32,565 nt of DNA from GCA-002772825 sp964560655 (GCA_964560655.1 CAZLLR010000004.1:1-32565), one strand, 5' to 3'; numbered from the stretch's first letter, positions 7,168 through 15,800 are shown. The notes: a model not told the origin generated them from the letters alone. Numbers and translations: made by a program.

Positions 7168-7443
7168 ATGAAAACAGTATTAAATGTAAAAACAGATGTA
7201 AATGTAAAAAAAGAAGCTCAGAAAATAGCCAAAGATATAGGGCTACCACTAAGCACAGTAGTAAACGCTTATCTTAAGGAATTTATACGCGAGCGATCAG
7301 TACGCTTTTCCGTAGAACCACAACTGCGCCCTGAAGTGACAAAAACACTTAAACAAACAAGTAAAGATTATAAAACTCATAAGAATATTATCGGGCCACT
7401 TGATAATACAGAAAACCTTATGAAGAGCCTCAACTCAAAATGA
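7168..7443 (+). CDS. RelB/DinJ-family antitoxin
   Basis: The 91-aa product starts MKTVLNVKTDVNVKKEAQ and continues IAKDIGLPLSTVVNAYLKEF, the ribbon-helix-helix layout of RelB/DinJ antitoxins: an N-terminal DNA-binding strand plus two helices and a C-terminal toxin-binding tail. The ATG at 7168 is chosen over a TTG at 7132, because the latter is the -35 hexamer. The stop overlaps the toxin start by ATGA (7440-7443), the usual arrangement for coupled TA pairs. The antitoxin is expected to repress its own promoter. Confidence 0.9.
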   Translation: MKTVLNVKTDVNVKKEAQKIAKDIGLPLSTVVNAYLKEFIRERSVRFSVEPQLRPEVTKTLKQTSKDYKTHKNIIGPLDNTENLMKSLNSK

Positions 7444-7700
7444 AAATACTTTACTCAAAAAAGTTTAAAAAACAATTTCAGAAATTAAAAAGGGGAGAAA
7501 ATAAAAAATTCGAAGAAAGGATTAATATTTTTATAAAAAATCCCTCAGCTAAAATACTCGAAAATCACATTCTCCATGGACAACTTTCTAAATACAGAAG
7601 CATAAATATCTCTGGAAATTTGCGTTTATTATATGAAGAAATTGATGACGAGACAGTATTATTTTCTATTCTAGATACTCATAGTAATTTATACTCCTAA
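7440..7700 (+). CDS. RelE/YafQ-type mRNA interferase toxin
   Basis: The 86-aa product shows the RelE-superfamily fold: YSKKFKKQFQKL at the start, ENHILHGQLSKYRSINISGN with the conserved L.G.L...R pattern, RLLYEEIDDETVLF, and a final DTHSNLY resembling the C-terminal H...F/Y of YafQ. These toxins cut mRNA in the ribosomal A site. No truncation or frameshift is seen, so the pair is likely functional. It is coupled to the antitoxin by a four-base overlap and sits inside the accessory block between yebC and ruvC. Confidence 0.88.
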   Translation: MKILYSKKFKKQFQKLKRGENKKFEERINIFIKNPSAKILENHILHGQLSKYRSINISGNLRLLYEEIDDETVLFSILDTHSNLYS

Positions 7701-7763
7701 GCTTCCAATAGGTCTCACTTATGGGAATAAACTCCTCATCATAAATTATGATATTATAAACTT

Positions 7764-8237
7764 ATGATTATACTTGGCATTGACCCAGGGTATGAGAGGT
7801 TGGGAGTGGCAATCCTTGAAAAAAAAGAAAGCAAAGAAAAACTGCTTTTTTCCAGCTGTATCAAGACTCAAGCTAAAACACCTTTTAGTGAAAGGCTCTT
7901 TATCCTTGGTAAAGAATTGGAAAAAATATTTAAAAAATGGAAGCCGGATGTCACCGCTATAGAAAAATTGTTTTTCACCACTAACCAGAAGACTGCTATG
8001 AGAGTATCTGAGGCAAGGGGTCTTGTCATATACCTTGCAATGCTTTACAAAACTGAGGTCCGTGAATTTACCCCCCTTGAGATAAAGACCGCCGTTGTCG
8101 GCTACGGCAAGGCAGAGAAACAACAAGTAGCGCATATGGTAAAAACTATTCTTAAGATCGACAACTCAAAAAGATATGACGATGAGACAGATGCCATAGC
8201 CTGCGCCCTCACTTGTTCGGCTACCTTAAGAGGATAA
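7764..8237 (+). CDS. ruvC: Holliday junction resolvase RuvC
   Basis: This 157-aa RNase H-fold endonuclease cuts Holliday junctions symmetrically after RuvAB migration. The catalytic acidic residues are visible: D7 in ILGIDPGYERLG, the Glu in VTAIEKLFF, and the C-terminal DDETDAIACAL pair. TNQKTAMRVSEARGLV is the conserved central helix. The length is normal. ATG 7764 follows TATTAT (7752-7757) by six bases, so this may also be leaderless, although no -35 is evident. ruvA is absent from the window. About 100 bp after the stop comes an assembly gap. Confidence 0.96.
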   Translation: MIILGIDPGYERLGVAILEKKESKEKLLFSSCIKTQAKTPFSERLFILGKELEKIFKKWKPDVTAIEKLFFTTNQKTAMRVSEARGLVIYLAMLYKTEVREFTPLEIKTAVVGYGKAEKQQVAHMVKTILKIDNSKRYDDETDAIACALTCSATLRG

Positions 8238-8479
8238 GGCTCGATACTCCCAATGGCTCATCCGTCGCGGCGGACTTAGCCGTTCGGAATTATCAAAGGC
8301 ATAACATTAAGTAAGACCAGATAAAAGCTCTACTTNNNNNNNNNNNNNNNNNNNNNNNNNNNNNNNNNNNNNNNNNNNNNNNNNNNNNNNNNNNNNNNNN
8401 NNNNNNNNNNNNNNNNNNNNNNNNNNNNNNNNNNNTTATGGCTTATCCCAGTTTTATCCACATATTAGCTTAAAAGTAT
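8238..8479. other. Spacer with a 100-N assembly gap (8336-8435), a small GC palindrome and a DnaA box
   Basis: This is non-coding between ruvC and the tyrS stop. Left of the gap, TCCGTCGCGGCGGA (8261-8274) is a GC-rich palindrome within a GGCT...AGCC outer stem, unlike the AT-rich surroundings. Right of the gap, TTATCCACA (8454-8462) is a perfect DnaA-box match. The true gap length is unknown, so an RNA gene could be hidden here. Confidence 0.7.
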
Positions 8480-9676
8480 TTAATTCTTTATCTTTATCTT
8501 CAAAAAACGGTGTTTTCCCACTTTTACCAAACAACTTTTCTCAATTTTATATTTAGGGTCGCTGACTCTCCCTTCATCTACTTCTACGGCATTGCCTTCT
8601 ATCAACCTCCTGTAGTCCGTCTGAGAAGATACAAGACTTTCACCGACTAAGACGTCACTTAAACTGACACCTTCTTCTACCTCTACCTCTTGTACATCCT
8701 CCGGTACTCCTCCTTTCTGAAAAGTTTCTATAAAATTATTTTTAGCGCGCTCTGCCGACTCTTTACTATGATATATTTCTACGACCCTCTCTGCTAAGTC
8801 AAGCTTGGCATCTCTTGGGTTAAGTTCTCCCTTTTCCATCCTTCCGCCAATCTCCACTACTTTAGACTCTGGCATATCTGTAGCAAGGAGAAGATATTTT
8901 GTAATCAACTCGTCATTGATAGACATTAGTTTGCCAAAGATTTCACTAGGCTCATCAACGATAGTTATAACATTTCCCCAACTAGTAGACATCTTTCTAC
9001 CATCTGTGCCTTCTACCATTTTTGTAATAAGTATATCTTGCTCTGGTTTTCCATAATGCCTCTGCACTATCCGACCCGCCTTCAAGTTAAAAAGTTGATC
9101 AAATCCGCCGATCTCAAGGTCGGCCTCAACGGCGAGAGAGTCATATCCCTGCATAAGCGGGTATAAGAACTCACGCAAGCTAATCTCTTCACCCTTATCA
9201 AACCTATCTTTAAAGTTCCTTCTAGCGAGCATCTGCTGCACAGAGAAGCTTTCGGCAAGCTCCGAGATCTCCGAAAAGTTAAGTTTTTCTAGAAACTCGC
9301 TATTGTAATGAACTTCCACCTTCTCCATATCAAGAATTCTTCCAAGCTGAGGAAGATAATCTTTCATATTATTCTCTATATCCTCCTTAGAGAGCATAGG
9401 CCTCTTCTGAAGCTTATCAGAGGGGTCCCCTACTCTAGCTGTAAAGTCTCCGACAATCAAAATAACCTGATGCCCTAATTCCTGAAAGGCTCTAAGCTTA
9501 CGAAGTGGTACAGCACGCCCCAAGTGGATATTAGGCCCAGTGGGGTCAACCCCAAACTTAACTCTAAGTATCTCGCCTTTTTCCATCCTTCCTTTGAGGT
9601 GGTCAAAATCTATAACCTCTTCCACTCCGCGAGTCAGTACCTCATTAATTTGTTGTTTATCTATATTAACTGTCAT
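8480..9676 (-). CDS. tyrS: Tyrosyl-tRNA synthetase
   Basis: This 398-aa class I aminoacyl-tRNA synthetase charges tRNA-Tyr. The HIGH-like motif is PNIHLGRA (about residues 48-55) after KFGVDPTG, and the KMSKS loop is KMSTS (228-232). LYPLMQGYDS and GGFDQLFN form the tyrosine/tRNA site. A C-terminal S4 RNA-binding domain (about 335-395) contains LSDVLV...RRLIEGNAVEVDEGRV. The ATG at 9676 follows TGCTATTCT, an extended -10, by nine bases. It is divergent from the PBP gene (97-bp spacer). Confidence 0.96.
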   Translation of the reverse strand: MTVNIDKQQINEVLTRGVEEVIDFDHLKGRMEKGEILRVKFGVDPTGPNIHLGRAVPLRKLRAFQELGHQVILIVGDFTARVGDPSDKLQKRPMLSKEDIENNMKDYLPQLGRILDMEKVEVHYNSEFLEKLNFSEISELAESFSVQQMLARRNFKDRFDKGEEISLREFLYPLMQGYDSLAVEADLEIGGFDQLFNLKAGRIVQRHYGKPEQDILITKMVEGTDGRKMSTSWGNVITIVDEPSEIFGKLMSINDELITKYLLLATDMPESKVVEIGGRMEKGELNPRDAKLDLAERVVEIYHSKESAERAKNNFIETFQKGGVPEDVQEVEVEEGVSLSDVLVGESLVSSQTDYRRLIEGNAVEVDEGRVSDPKYKIEKSCLVKVGKHRFLKIKIKN

Positions 9677-9772
9677 TATTATTAAAGAATAGCATATTTA
9701 CCACTTTTTTCCATTTAAATTTAATTTATCTATTATAGACAAACAACATTTTTATATCTACAATACATAATA

Positions 9773-12394
9773 ATGTTAGATAAAAAAATAGGAAAAAATA
9801 AAGGGTTTACCCACACACTAAGTTTGGTATTGCGAATATTTTTGAATAAATTTACAAATCCATTTTTTAAAACTAGGAAAAAAACACTAAACTTAGTGTG
9901 CGGGTTCACTTTTATCAAAAGTCTAATTGTCATCTCTTTTATAACTCTATTTATAGGAGGAGGAGCTCTTCTTCTTTGGGCGAATACTCTCCAGATGCCG
10001 GATTTCGGTTCATTTGAGGAGAGAAAGATTATCCAATCAACTAAGATATATGATCGCACAGGGAAAGTACTTCTTTATGATGTGCATCAGAACATTCAGC
10101 GAACTGTTATTCCACTAGAAGAAATCTCGCGTCATATAAAAAATGCCACTGTGGCAATAGAAGACGCGGAGTTTTATCAACACGCTGGCATACGTCCGAC
10201 AGCAATCTTTCGAGCCGTATTTATACAACCCCTAAAGGGAAAAGGTGTTCAAGGCGGGTCAACTATAACTCAACAAGTTGTAAAAAACACTCTCCTCTCA
10301 AGAGAGAAGAAGATATCAAGGAAGCTAAAAGAAGCAGTGCTTTCTCTTAGGCTTGAGAAGCTAATGTCTAAAGATGAAATCCTCGCTATCTATCTAAATG
10401 AAGCCCCTTATGGTGGTAGTATTTACGGCATTGAAGAAGCAGCGATGACATTCTTCGGTAAAAAGGCTCAGGATGTCACACTAGCAGAAGCAGCTTACCT
10501 AGCAGCCATACCTAAAGCCCCAACATATTACTCTCCATATGGAAATAACCGTGACAAACTAGATGAAAGAAAAAATACCGTCTTAAATAGAATGCTTGAG
10601 CTTGGCTTTACTGATGAGAAGTCAGTAGTGGAAGCAAAAAAAGAAGAAGTCTATTTTATCCCTCGCTCTGACCAGGGGATACTTGCTCCTCATTTTGTAA
10701 TATTTATAAAAAGCTACTTAGAAGAAAAATACGGTAAAGACCTAATAGAAGAAGGTGGTCTTAAGGTAACAACTACTCTTGATTACAATCTTCAAGAAAA
10801 AGCTGAGGAAATAGTGGCTAAATATGGAGAAAGTAATGAAAAAAAATTTAATGCTACAAATGCTAGTATGGTGGGAGTAGACCCAAAGACTGGGCAGATT
10901 TTAGTGATGGTAGGATCCAGAGATTATTTTAACGCAGAAAAAGGAGGTAACTTTAATATTACTTTAGCTAAACGCCAACCAGGTTCTGCTTTTAAGCCTT
11001 TCGTATATGCCACTGCTTTTAAGAAGGGTTTTACTCCTGATACTGTGGTCTTTGATCTTCAGACAGAGTTTCAATCAAGCTGTAAACCTGACGGAACGCC
11101 AAAGTATTCTGAAACAAATCCTGATGATTGCTATCACCCTGTAAATTATGATGGTATGTTTCATGGTCCTATCTCACTAAGAGATGCTTTGGCTCAGTCT
11201 GTAAACATCCCCGCTATAAAGACGCTCTACCTTGCCGGAATGCAGGATTCACTTAAGACTGCCCAAGATATGGGTATATCAACTCTCACAAACATAAACC
11301 AGTACGGCTTAACACTTGTACTAGGAGGTGGAGAAGTAACACCACTTGATATAACAGGAGCTTATGGGGCTTTTGCCACAGGTGGAATAAAAAATCCGAC
11401 AACAGGAATATTAAAAATAGAAGACAGTAATGGAAAAATTATTGAAGAATTTAAGCCAGAACCAAATAGAGTACTAGAAGAGAATGTAGCACTGATGATC
11501 TCTGATGTTCTTTCTGATAACAGCGCACGCACGCCAGCTTTCGGTAGTAACTCTTATCTTTATTTTCCTGGAAAAGACGTGGCAGTAAAAACAGGGACAA
11601 CAAATGACTATCGTGATGCTTGGATTGTCGGATATACTCCCAACTTCGCGCTCGGAGCATGGGCGGGAAATAATGACAATAGCCCTATGGAGAAAAAAGT
11701 AGCCGGTTTTATAGTAGCACCTATGTGGAACGCCTTCCTTAAAGAGGTCTTAGCCGCTCGACCAGAAGAAAACTTCAAAAAACCTGAAGTAAATATACCA
11801 GAAAAACCTATCCTTCATGGTGTTTGGAGGGGAGGAGAAAGTTATTTTATAGATAAAATCTCAGGTAAAATTGCAACTGAATTTACTCCACTAGAATTAA
11901 AAGAAGAAAAAGTGATTACTAATGTTCATTCTATACTTTATTGGGTAGATAAAAATAATCCACTTGGGTCAATACCGGAAAAACCAGAGAATGACCCTCA
12001 ATTTGAACTATGGGAAGATTCTGTATTAAAGTGGGCAGAAAATCAAAAAATAAAAAACGAGACTATTGATGATATTCCTAAAGAACTTGACGATGTCCAT
12101 AAGCCTGAATTTAACCCTAAGATAACAATAATAGAGCCTAGGCCAGAGAATTCTTATACTGAAAATAGTAAAATAACTATTCAACTTCAAAATTCAAGTA
12201 AATTCCCAATATCAAGAGTAGATGTATTCTTAAATAATATTTACCTTGGGTCTACAGTAAGCGCACCATTTAACTTCTCTTTTAACCCAAGTAATATTGA
12301 AGGTGTTAGCGCTAAAAATAATCTAAAGGTAATAGTCTATGACAGTGTAAAGAATAAAGGAGAAGCTACCACAGAGCTTAATATAGAGTTATAA
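9773..12394 (+). CDS. Class A penicillin-binding protein (PBP1A-like transglycosylase/transpeptidase)
   Basis: The 873-aa bifunctional enzyme polymerises and crosslinks peptidoglycan at the outer face of the membrane. In order it has a basic cytoplasmic tail, a TM helix (about residues 48-70), and a GT51 domain with EDAEFYQHAG (about 130-139), QGGSTITQQ and KEAVLSLRLE. The transpeptidase has SxxK GSAFKPF (S405-K408), SVN, and KTGTTNDYRDAW. The C-terminal ~95 residues (from PKITIIEPRPENS) look like an Ig-like domain. The ATG at 9773 gives a rather long basic tail. A 17-bp near-perfect inverted repeat (9809-9825/9889-9905) lies inside that tail. The 3' end is only three bases from the convergent dciA-like gene. 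Confidence 0.94.
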   Translation: MLDKKIGKNKGFTHTLSLVLRIFLNKFTNPFFKTRKKTLNLVCGFTFIKSLIVISFITLFIGGGALLLWANTLQMPDFGSFEERKIIQSTKIYDRTGKVLLYDVHQNIQRTVIPLEEISRHIKNATVAIEDAEFYQHAGIRPTAIFRAVFIQPLKGKGVQGGSTITQQVVKNTLLSREKKISRKLKEAVLSLRLEKLMSKDEILAIYLNEAPYGGSIYGIEEAAMTFFGKKAQDVTLAEAAYLAAIPKAPTYYSPYGNNRDKLDERKNTVLNRMLELGFTDEKSVVEAKKEEVYFIPRSDQGILAPHFVIFIKSYLEEKYGKDLIEEGGLKVTTTLDYNLQEKAEEIVAKYGESNEKKFNATNASMVGVDPKTGQILVMVGSRDYFNAEKGGNFNITLAKRQPGSAFKPFVYATAFKKGFTPDTVVFDLQTEFQSSCKPDGTPKYSETNPDDCYHPVNYDGMFHGPISLRDALAQSVNIPAIKTLYLAGMQDSLKTAQDMGISTLTNINQYGLTLVLGGGEVTPLDITGAYGAFATGGIKNPTTGILKIEDSNGKIIEEFKPEPNRVLEENVALMISDVLSDNSARTPAFGSNSYLYFPGKDVAVKTGTTNDYRDAWIVGYTPNFALGAWAGNNDNSPMEKKVAGFIVAPMWNAFLKEVLAARPEENFKKPEVNIPEKPILHGVWRGGESYFIDKISGKIATEFTPLELKEEKVITNVHSILYWVDKNNPLGSIPEKPENDPQFELWEDSVLKWAENQKIKNETIDDIPKELDDVHKPEFNPKITIIEPRPENSYTENSKITIQLQNSSKFPISRVDVFLNNIYLGSTVSAPFNFSFNPSNIEGVSAKNNLKVIVYDSVKNKGEATTELNIEL

Positions 12395-12397
12395 AAC

Positions 12398-12658
12398 TTA
12401 CCTTATATCCTTTATCGACTTAGAGTAGAATTGTTTTTCTATCTCTCTTAGGATTTGATCTTTTTTAAAGAAAATTTCACCCTTAACCGCAGGGTCAGCT
12501 TTAATAAACACAATAGGCTTATTAACACTAATATTCTCTTTTTCTAGTCTAATATCTGTTGTCCTAAAAATAATCTCTATAAGATCATCTAAAAGAGCTT
12601 CCTTTGGAACTTTTAAATTCTTAAATTTTTCTAAAAAAGGAGAAAGTGTTTTCCACAT
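12398..12658 (-). CDS. Small DciA/DUF721-like protein (tentative)
   Basis: The 86-aa product starts MWKTLSPFLEKF. The second half (KPIVFIKADPAVKGEIFFKK, then ILREIEKQFYSKSIKDIR) resembles the core of DUF721 proteins, in which a strand of the L.I...S...EL type is followed by an ILE.IN helix and a terminal I.DIR. Position directly after dnaN in the dnaA-dnaN gene group supports a replication role; DciA loads the replicative helicase in bacteria lacking DnaC/DnaI. The similarity is weak and judged by eye. The start codon overlaps the third of three phased DnaA-box-like repeats. The stop is three bases from the convergent PBP stop, with no terminator visible. Confidence 0.6.
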   Translation of the reverse strand: MWKTLSPFLEKFKNLKVPKEALLDDLIEIIFRTTDIRLEKENISVNKPIVFIKADPAVKGEIFFKKDQILREIEKQFYSKSIKDIR

Positions 12659-12679
12659 ATTTTACACATCTTTTACACA
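12649..12679. repeat. Three DnaA-box-like repeats spaced exactly 11 bp apart
   Basis: On the minus strand TGTGTAAAA occurs twice and TGTGGAAAA once, at 12679-12671, 12668-12660 and 12657-12649, each fitting TGTGNAWAA. Start-to-start distance is 11 bp, about one helical turn. The array fills the spacer between the dnaN stop and the start codon of the dciA-like gene. Confidence 0.65.
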
Positions 12680-12681
12680 GG

Positions 12682-13791
12682 TTATGCATTCATTGGCATC
12701 ACTAAGTACTGAAAGTCTCCTGTGTTCTTATTAGTTATTACTAATGGCTTATTAGATCCATTGAAATTCAATACTATATTGTCTGTATCTATATAATTTA
12801 AACAATCCATAATATATCTATAATTAAAGGCTATCTTAATATCATCCCCGTTAATACTCGAATTGATAGTCGTATTATACTCTCCCGTTTCTTGACTAGA
12901 TGTATTAACCTCAATCATATTATCACTCTTATGTAAGGTTAAATTAACCTCATTTAACCTTCCTGCAAAGATACTGGCTGTCTTTAAGATATTCATTAAT
13001 TCCTCTTTATTTACCACTGCTGTAGTGGTAAATTTCTGAGGGATAATCTGTTTATAGTCTGGAAAAACACCATCAATAAGTCTTGATATTAACCTAATAT
13101 TATCAGACATTAATATAATTTGATTCTTATCAAAAACAATATCAATATCACCTTCTCTATTTTCAAAAATACGTATTATTTCAACAATATTTCTATATGG
13201 AATAATTATCGAAGAAAATCCTGAAAACTTATATGGTAATTTCTTCTCTGCTAACCGAAATGAATCTGTCGCCACAAAAACTAATTGTGTTTTATCTGAA
13301 GAATCAATATAAACACTTGAAATCTCAGGTTTAATACCAGATAAAGAAGCAGCGTAATATACAGATTTTAACCCAGAAATAAACTCTTTTACTGGTAATG
13401 AGAATATTTTTTCTTCTTTTATTGTTGGGAGTGAAGGAAAATCATCAACAGGGTAACTTTTTATTAAAGTTGAAGTGTTTGGTGTTGAAATAACAAGATT
13501 ATTGTTAACTAATTCAAGATTTATATTATCAACATTATTAAAATTTGATAAAAAACCATTAATAATACTAGCTGGCACTGCTACTTCACCTTCCTCCTCT
13601 ATTTTTGCCTGAATATTAATCTCAATACCAAGCTCTAGATTAGTTGCTATTAATTTTAATTTTCCAGGTAGATTATTTTTAGCAGATATTAAAACAGAAC
13701 TTAAAATAGGTAATTGTAAATTCTTACTTGTTATCTTTTCTGATAAAGATATTGCGTCTTTTAGATGTTTTTTTAAACAAAGTACTTTCAT
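12682..13791 (-). CDS. dnaN: DNA polymerase III beta subunit (sliding clamp)
   Basis: The 369-aa clamp encircles DNA and tethers polymerase and repair proteins. The N-terminus MKVLCLKKHLKDAISLSEKI is followed by the expected LPILSSVLI, LELGIEI, VPASIINGFL, the middle-domain YAASLSGIKPEISSVYI and ATDSFRLAEK, FPDYKQIIP, and the C-terminal YLVMPMNA (family: MPMRL). Length and all three clamp domains look complete. The ATG at 13791 is the only sensible start. It runs in the same direction as dnaA, after a 236-bp spacer that is the best oriC candidate. Confidence 0.97.
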   Translation of the reverse strand: MKVLCLKKHLKDAISLSEKITSKNLQLPILSSVLISAKNNLPGKLKLIATNLELGIEINIQAKIEEEGEVAVPASIINGFLSNFNNVDNINLELVNNNLVISTPNTSTLIKSYPVDDFPSLPTIKEEKIFSLPVKEFISGLKSVYYAASLSGIKPEISSVYIDSSDKTQLVFVATDSFRLAEKKLPYKFSGFSSIIIPYRNIVEIIRIFENREGDIDIVFDKNQIILMSDNIRLISRLIDGVFPDYKQIIPQKFTTTAVVNKEELMNILKTASIFAGRLNEVNLTLHKSDNMIEVNTSSQETGEYNTTINSSINGDDIKIAFNYRYIMDCLNYIDTDNIVLNFNGSNKPLVITNKNTGDFQYLVMPMNA

Positions 13792-14027
13792 AATAGTTAG
13801 TAATTAATATATTTATATAAATTTATTATTATTATTAGTGTTGTGTATAAGTGGAAAACTAATTATTAAGCTGTTGTTACATATATATATTAATAAATAT
13901 AATGTTGATAAGATGATAATAATACTGAGGATAAAATGTACTTAAGTTGATGATTAAAAATTATTTAATAATTACCCATTTTCTATCCTCAGTATATTAT
14001 ATAATTATCCACACACTTATTAACATT
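13792..14027. other. oriC: Probable replication origin (oriC) in the dnaA-dnaN spacer
   Basis: This 236-bp AT-rich spacer lies between dnaA and dnaN. It contains DnaA boxes TGTGTATAA (13842-13850) and TTATCCACA (14005-14013), plus the one-mismatch TGAGGATAA (13926-13934). A perfect 12-bp inverted repeat (ATACTGAGGATA, 13923-13934, with complement at 13984-13995) flanks a 49-nt AT-rich segment, and an alternating ATATATAT stretch near 13880-13905 could melt easily. The gene context rpmH-dnaA-dnaN is the classic origin setting. The spacer upstream of dnaA (15381-15582) holds no strong box, so this side is preferred. Confidence 0.7.
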
Positions 14028-15380
14028 TTAATCTTTATAAAGTATCTCTCTTATTTGGTTTATCTCTTGGTTTAACCTCTCGTTTTTAATAAGGTCTTTT
14101 GATATCTTTTCATAGGAATAAATAACTGTTGTATGATCTCTCCCACCGAACTTCTTACCAATATAAGGGAAGGAACTATTGAAATCTTCCCTTAGAAGGT
14201 ACATAGCTATTTGCCTTGGGGTAACATATTCTTTTTTTCTTGTTTTTCCGAAAATAAATTTTTCTTCTATATTATAAAAATTAGCAATTGTCGTAATAAT
14301 AGTGTTTATAGTTACTGATTTATATGGTTTGATATTTTTCTTTAGAATATCTTTAATTTCTTGAATTGAAATTTCTCTGTTTTTAACTTTAGCTTCTCCT
14401 ATTATGATGTTTAAGGCACCCTCAAGCTCCCTTATACTGTCTTTTATAACAGAAGCTACATATTCAGTGACTTCATTAGATAGGGAAAAATTTTTATTCT
14501 CTAACTTAGATTTGAGAATAGCCACCCTGGACTCAAAGTCAGGCTTTGAGACGTCTACCATCATTCCTCCTTCAAAGCGTGATCTGAGGCGCTCCTCGAG
14601 CCCTTCTATGTGCTTTGGCGGCTTATCACAAGAGAAGACAACTTGTCTGTTTGATTCATAAAGAGAGTTGAAAATATGGAAAAATTCTTCTTGAGTTTTC
14701 TGTTTTCCGGAGAAGAATTGGATGTCGTCAATAATAAGAAGATTACATTGTCTATACTTCTCTTTGAAGCTATAGATATTTTTATTCCTTATAGACTCTA
14801 TAAGGTCACTAGTAAACTTCTCAGATGTTATATATCTTATCTTAGCATTATTGTTTGTCTCTTTAAGTTTATTCCCTATCGCTTGTAAGAGGTGGGTTTT
14901 ACCTAACCCCGTACCTCCATATATGAAAAGGGGGTTGTATTGTGAACCTAAGTTTTTTGAAACTGTTTCTGCTGCTGTGTAAGCTAGTTCGTTAAAAGAT
15001 CCAATAACAAAAGAGTCAAAAGTGTAGCGGGGATTTAAGTTGTCATCACTGTTGATATATAATTCGTTGAACTCAAGCTGGTTGTCACTGTCTTTATGCA
15101 CTGTATGTTGGTTTTTTTGGTTGTTAGTTGAGTTTTGAGGAAGGATTATATACTCCACACTTCTTATGTTAGGGTCAAGTCCGCGTAAAGCCTTAGTTAT
15201 TAGTTTATGGTATTTATTAAAGAGCCACTCTTTTGCAAAAGTATTTGGGACATTAACAAAAATAACCCCGTCGTTTTTATTAGCTATATTTGTGTTTTGA
15301 AACCAGGTGGTAAAATTTGCCGGTGAGATAATCAATTCTATCTCTGCTAATACTCCTTCCCAAAGTTTTTCTTTTTCCAT
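14028..15380 (-). CDS. dnaA: Chromosomal replication initiator DnaA
   Basis: The 450-aa AAA+ initiator binds DnaA boxes and melts the origin. Domain I (about residues 1-80) contains LWEGVLAEIELIISPANFTTWF. A short Asn/Gln-rich linker follows, then domain III with Walker A GGTGLGKT (155-162), Walker B LLIIDDIQF, and sensor/arginine motifs EERLRSRFEGG. Domain IV has the DnaA signature GRDHTTVIYSYEKI and PRQIAMYLLRE. The length is normal. TATAAT (15396-15391) lies ten bases before the ATG, so the 5' leader is only a few bases. It is divergent from rpmH. Confidence 0.98.
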   Translation of the reverse strand: MEKEKLWEGVLAEIELIISPANFTTWFQNTNIANKNDGVIFVNVPNTFAKEWLFNKYHKLITKALRGLDPNIRSVEYIILPQNSTNNQKNQHTVHKDSDNQLEFNELYINSDDNLNPRYTFDSFVIGSFNELAYTAAETVSKNLGSQYNPLFIYGGTGLGKTHLLQAIGNKLKETNNNAKIRYITSEKFTSDLIESIRNKNIYSFKEKYRQCNLLIIDDIQFFSGKQKTQEEFFHIFNSLYESNRQVVFSCDKPPKHIEGLEERLRSRFEGGMMVDVSKPDFESRVAILKSKLENKNFSLSNEVTEYVASVIKDSIRELEGALNIIIGEAKVKNREISIQEIKDILKKNIKPYKSVTINTIITTIANFYNIEEKFIFGKTRKKEYVTPRQIAMYLLREDFNSSFPYIGKKFGGRDHTTVIYSYEKISKDLIKNERLNQEINQIREILYKD

Positions 15381-15390
15381 AAGTGATTAC

Positions 15391-15396
15391 ATTATA
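15391..15396 (-). promoter_or_regulatory. -10 box of dnaA
   Basis: A perfect TATAAT on the minus strand ends ten bases before the dnaA ATG; the predicted leader is about 3-4 nt. No clear -35 was seen. Confidence 0.5.
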
Positions 15397-15547
15397 CATG
15401 TTAAGTATAAAAAACTGAAAATTAACTCAACCTTACTAGTATGTTAATAAGATGTGGAGTTGTTGTGAAGATTGACTGCCATATAAATTTCTATTCTAAT
15501 ATTTTTTTGTTAAATAAACCTTACTATTGGTTCAGTGTATAATATGA

Positions 15548-15575
15548 TTGACTAAGCTTAGAATTATACTATACT
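15548..15575 (+). promoter_or_regulatory. Sigma-70-type promoter of the rpmH operon
   Basis: TTGACT (15548-15553) and TATACT (15570-15575) are 16 bp apart. The ATG of rpmH is seven bases after the -10, so the transcript should begin at or next to the A of ATG. Confidence 0.8.
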
Positions 15576-15582
15576 GGTAATT

Positions 15583-15717
15583 ATGTCAGTAACATATCAA
15601 CCTAAAAATAGAAAAAGGAACAAAACTCACGGTTTTCTCGTTAGACAGAAGACCGCTGGTGGAAAGAAGGTTATTGCTTCTCGTAGACAAAAAGGAAGGA
15701 AAAAGCTAGCTGTCTAG
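15583..15717 (+). CDS. rpmH: 50S ribosomal protein L34 (bL34)
   Basis: The 44-aa basic protein has the bL34 signature: TYQPKNRKRNKTHGFLVRQ, then TAGGKKVIASRRQKGRKKLAV at the end. The N-terminus MSVTYQPKN is typical, and the length matches the family (44-46 aa). It is a late-assembling large-subunit protein. It heads the rpmH-rnpA-yidC-jag group, divergent from dnaA. The promoter places the RNA start at the ATG, and no Shine-Dalgarno is present. Confidence 0.97.
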   Translation: MSVTYQPKNRKRNKTHGFLVRQKTAGGKKVIASRRQKGRKKLAV

Positions 15718-15800
15718 TTTATTACTTAATTGTTTAAGAGTATTGATTATGTAACCTTATTTTTATTGGATAAATTTAAAATCCTTTATTTTATAAACAC

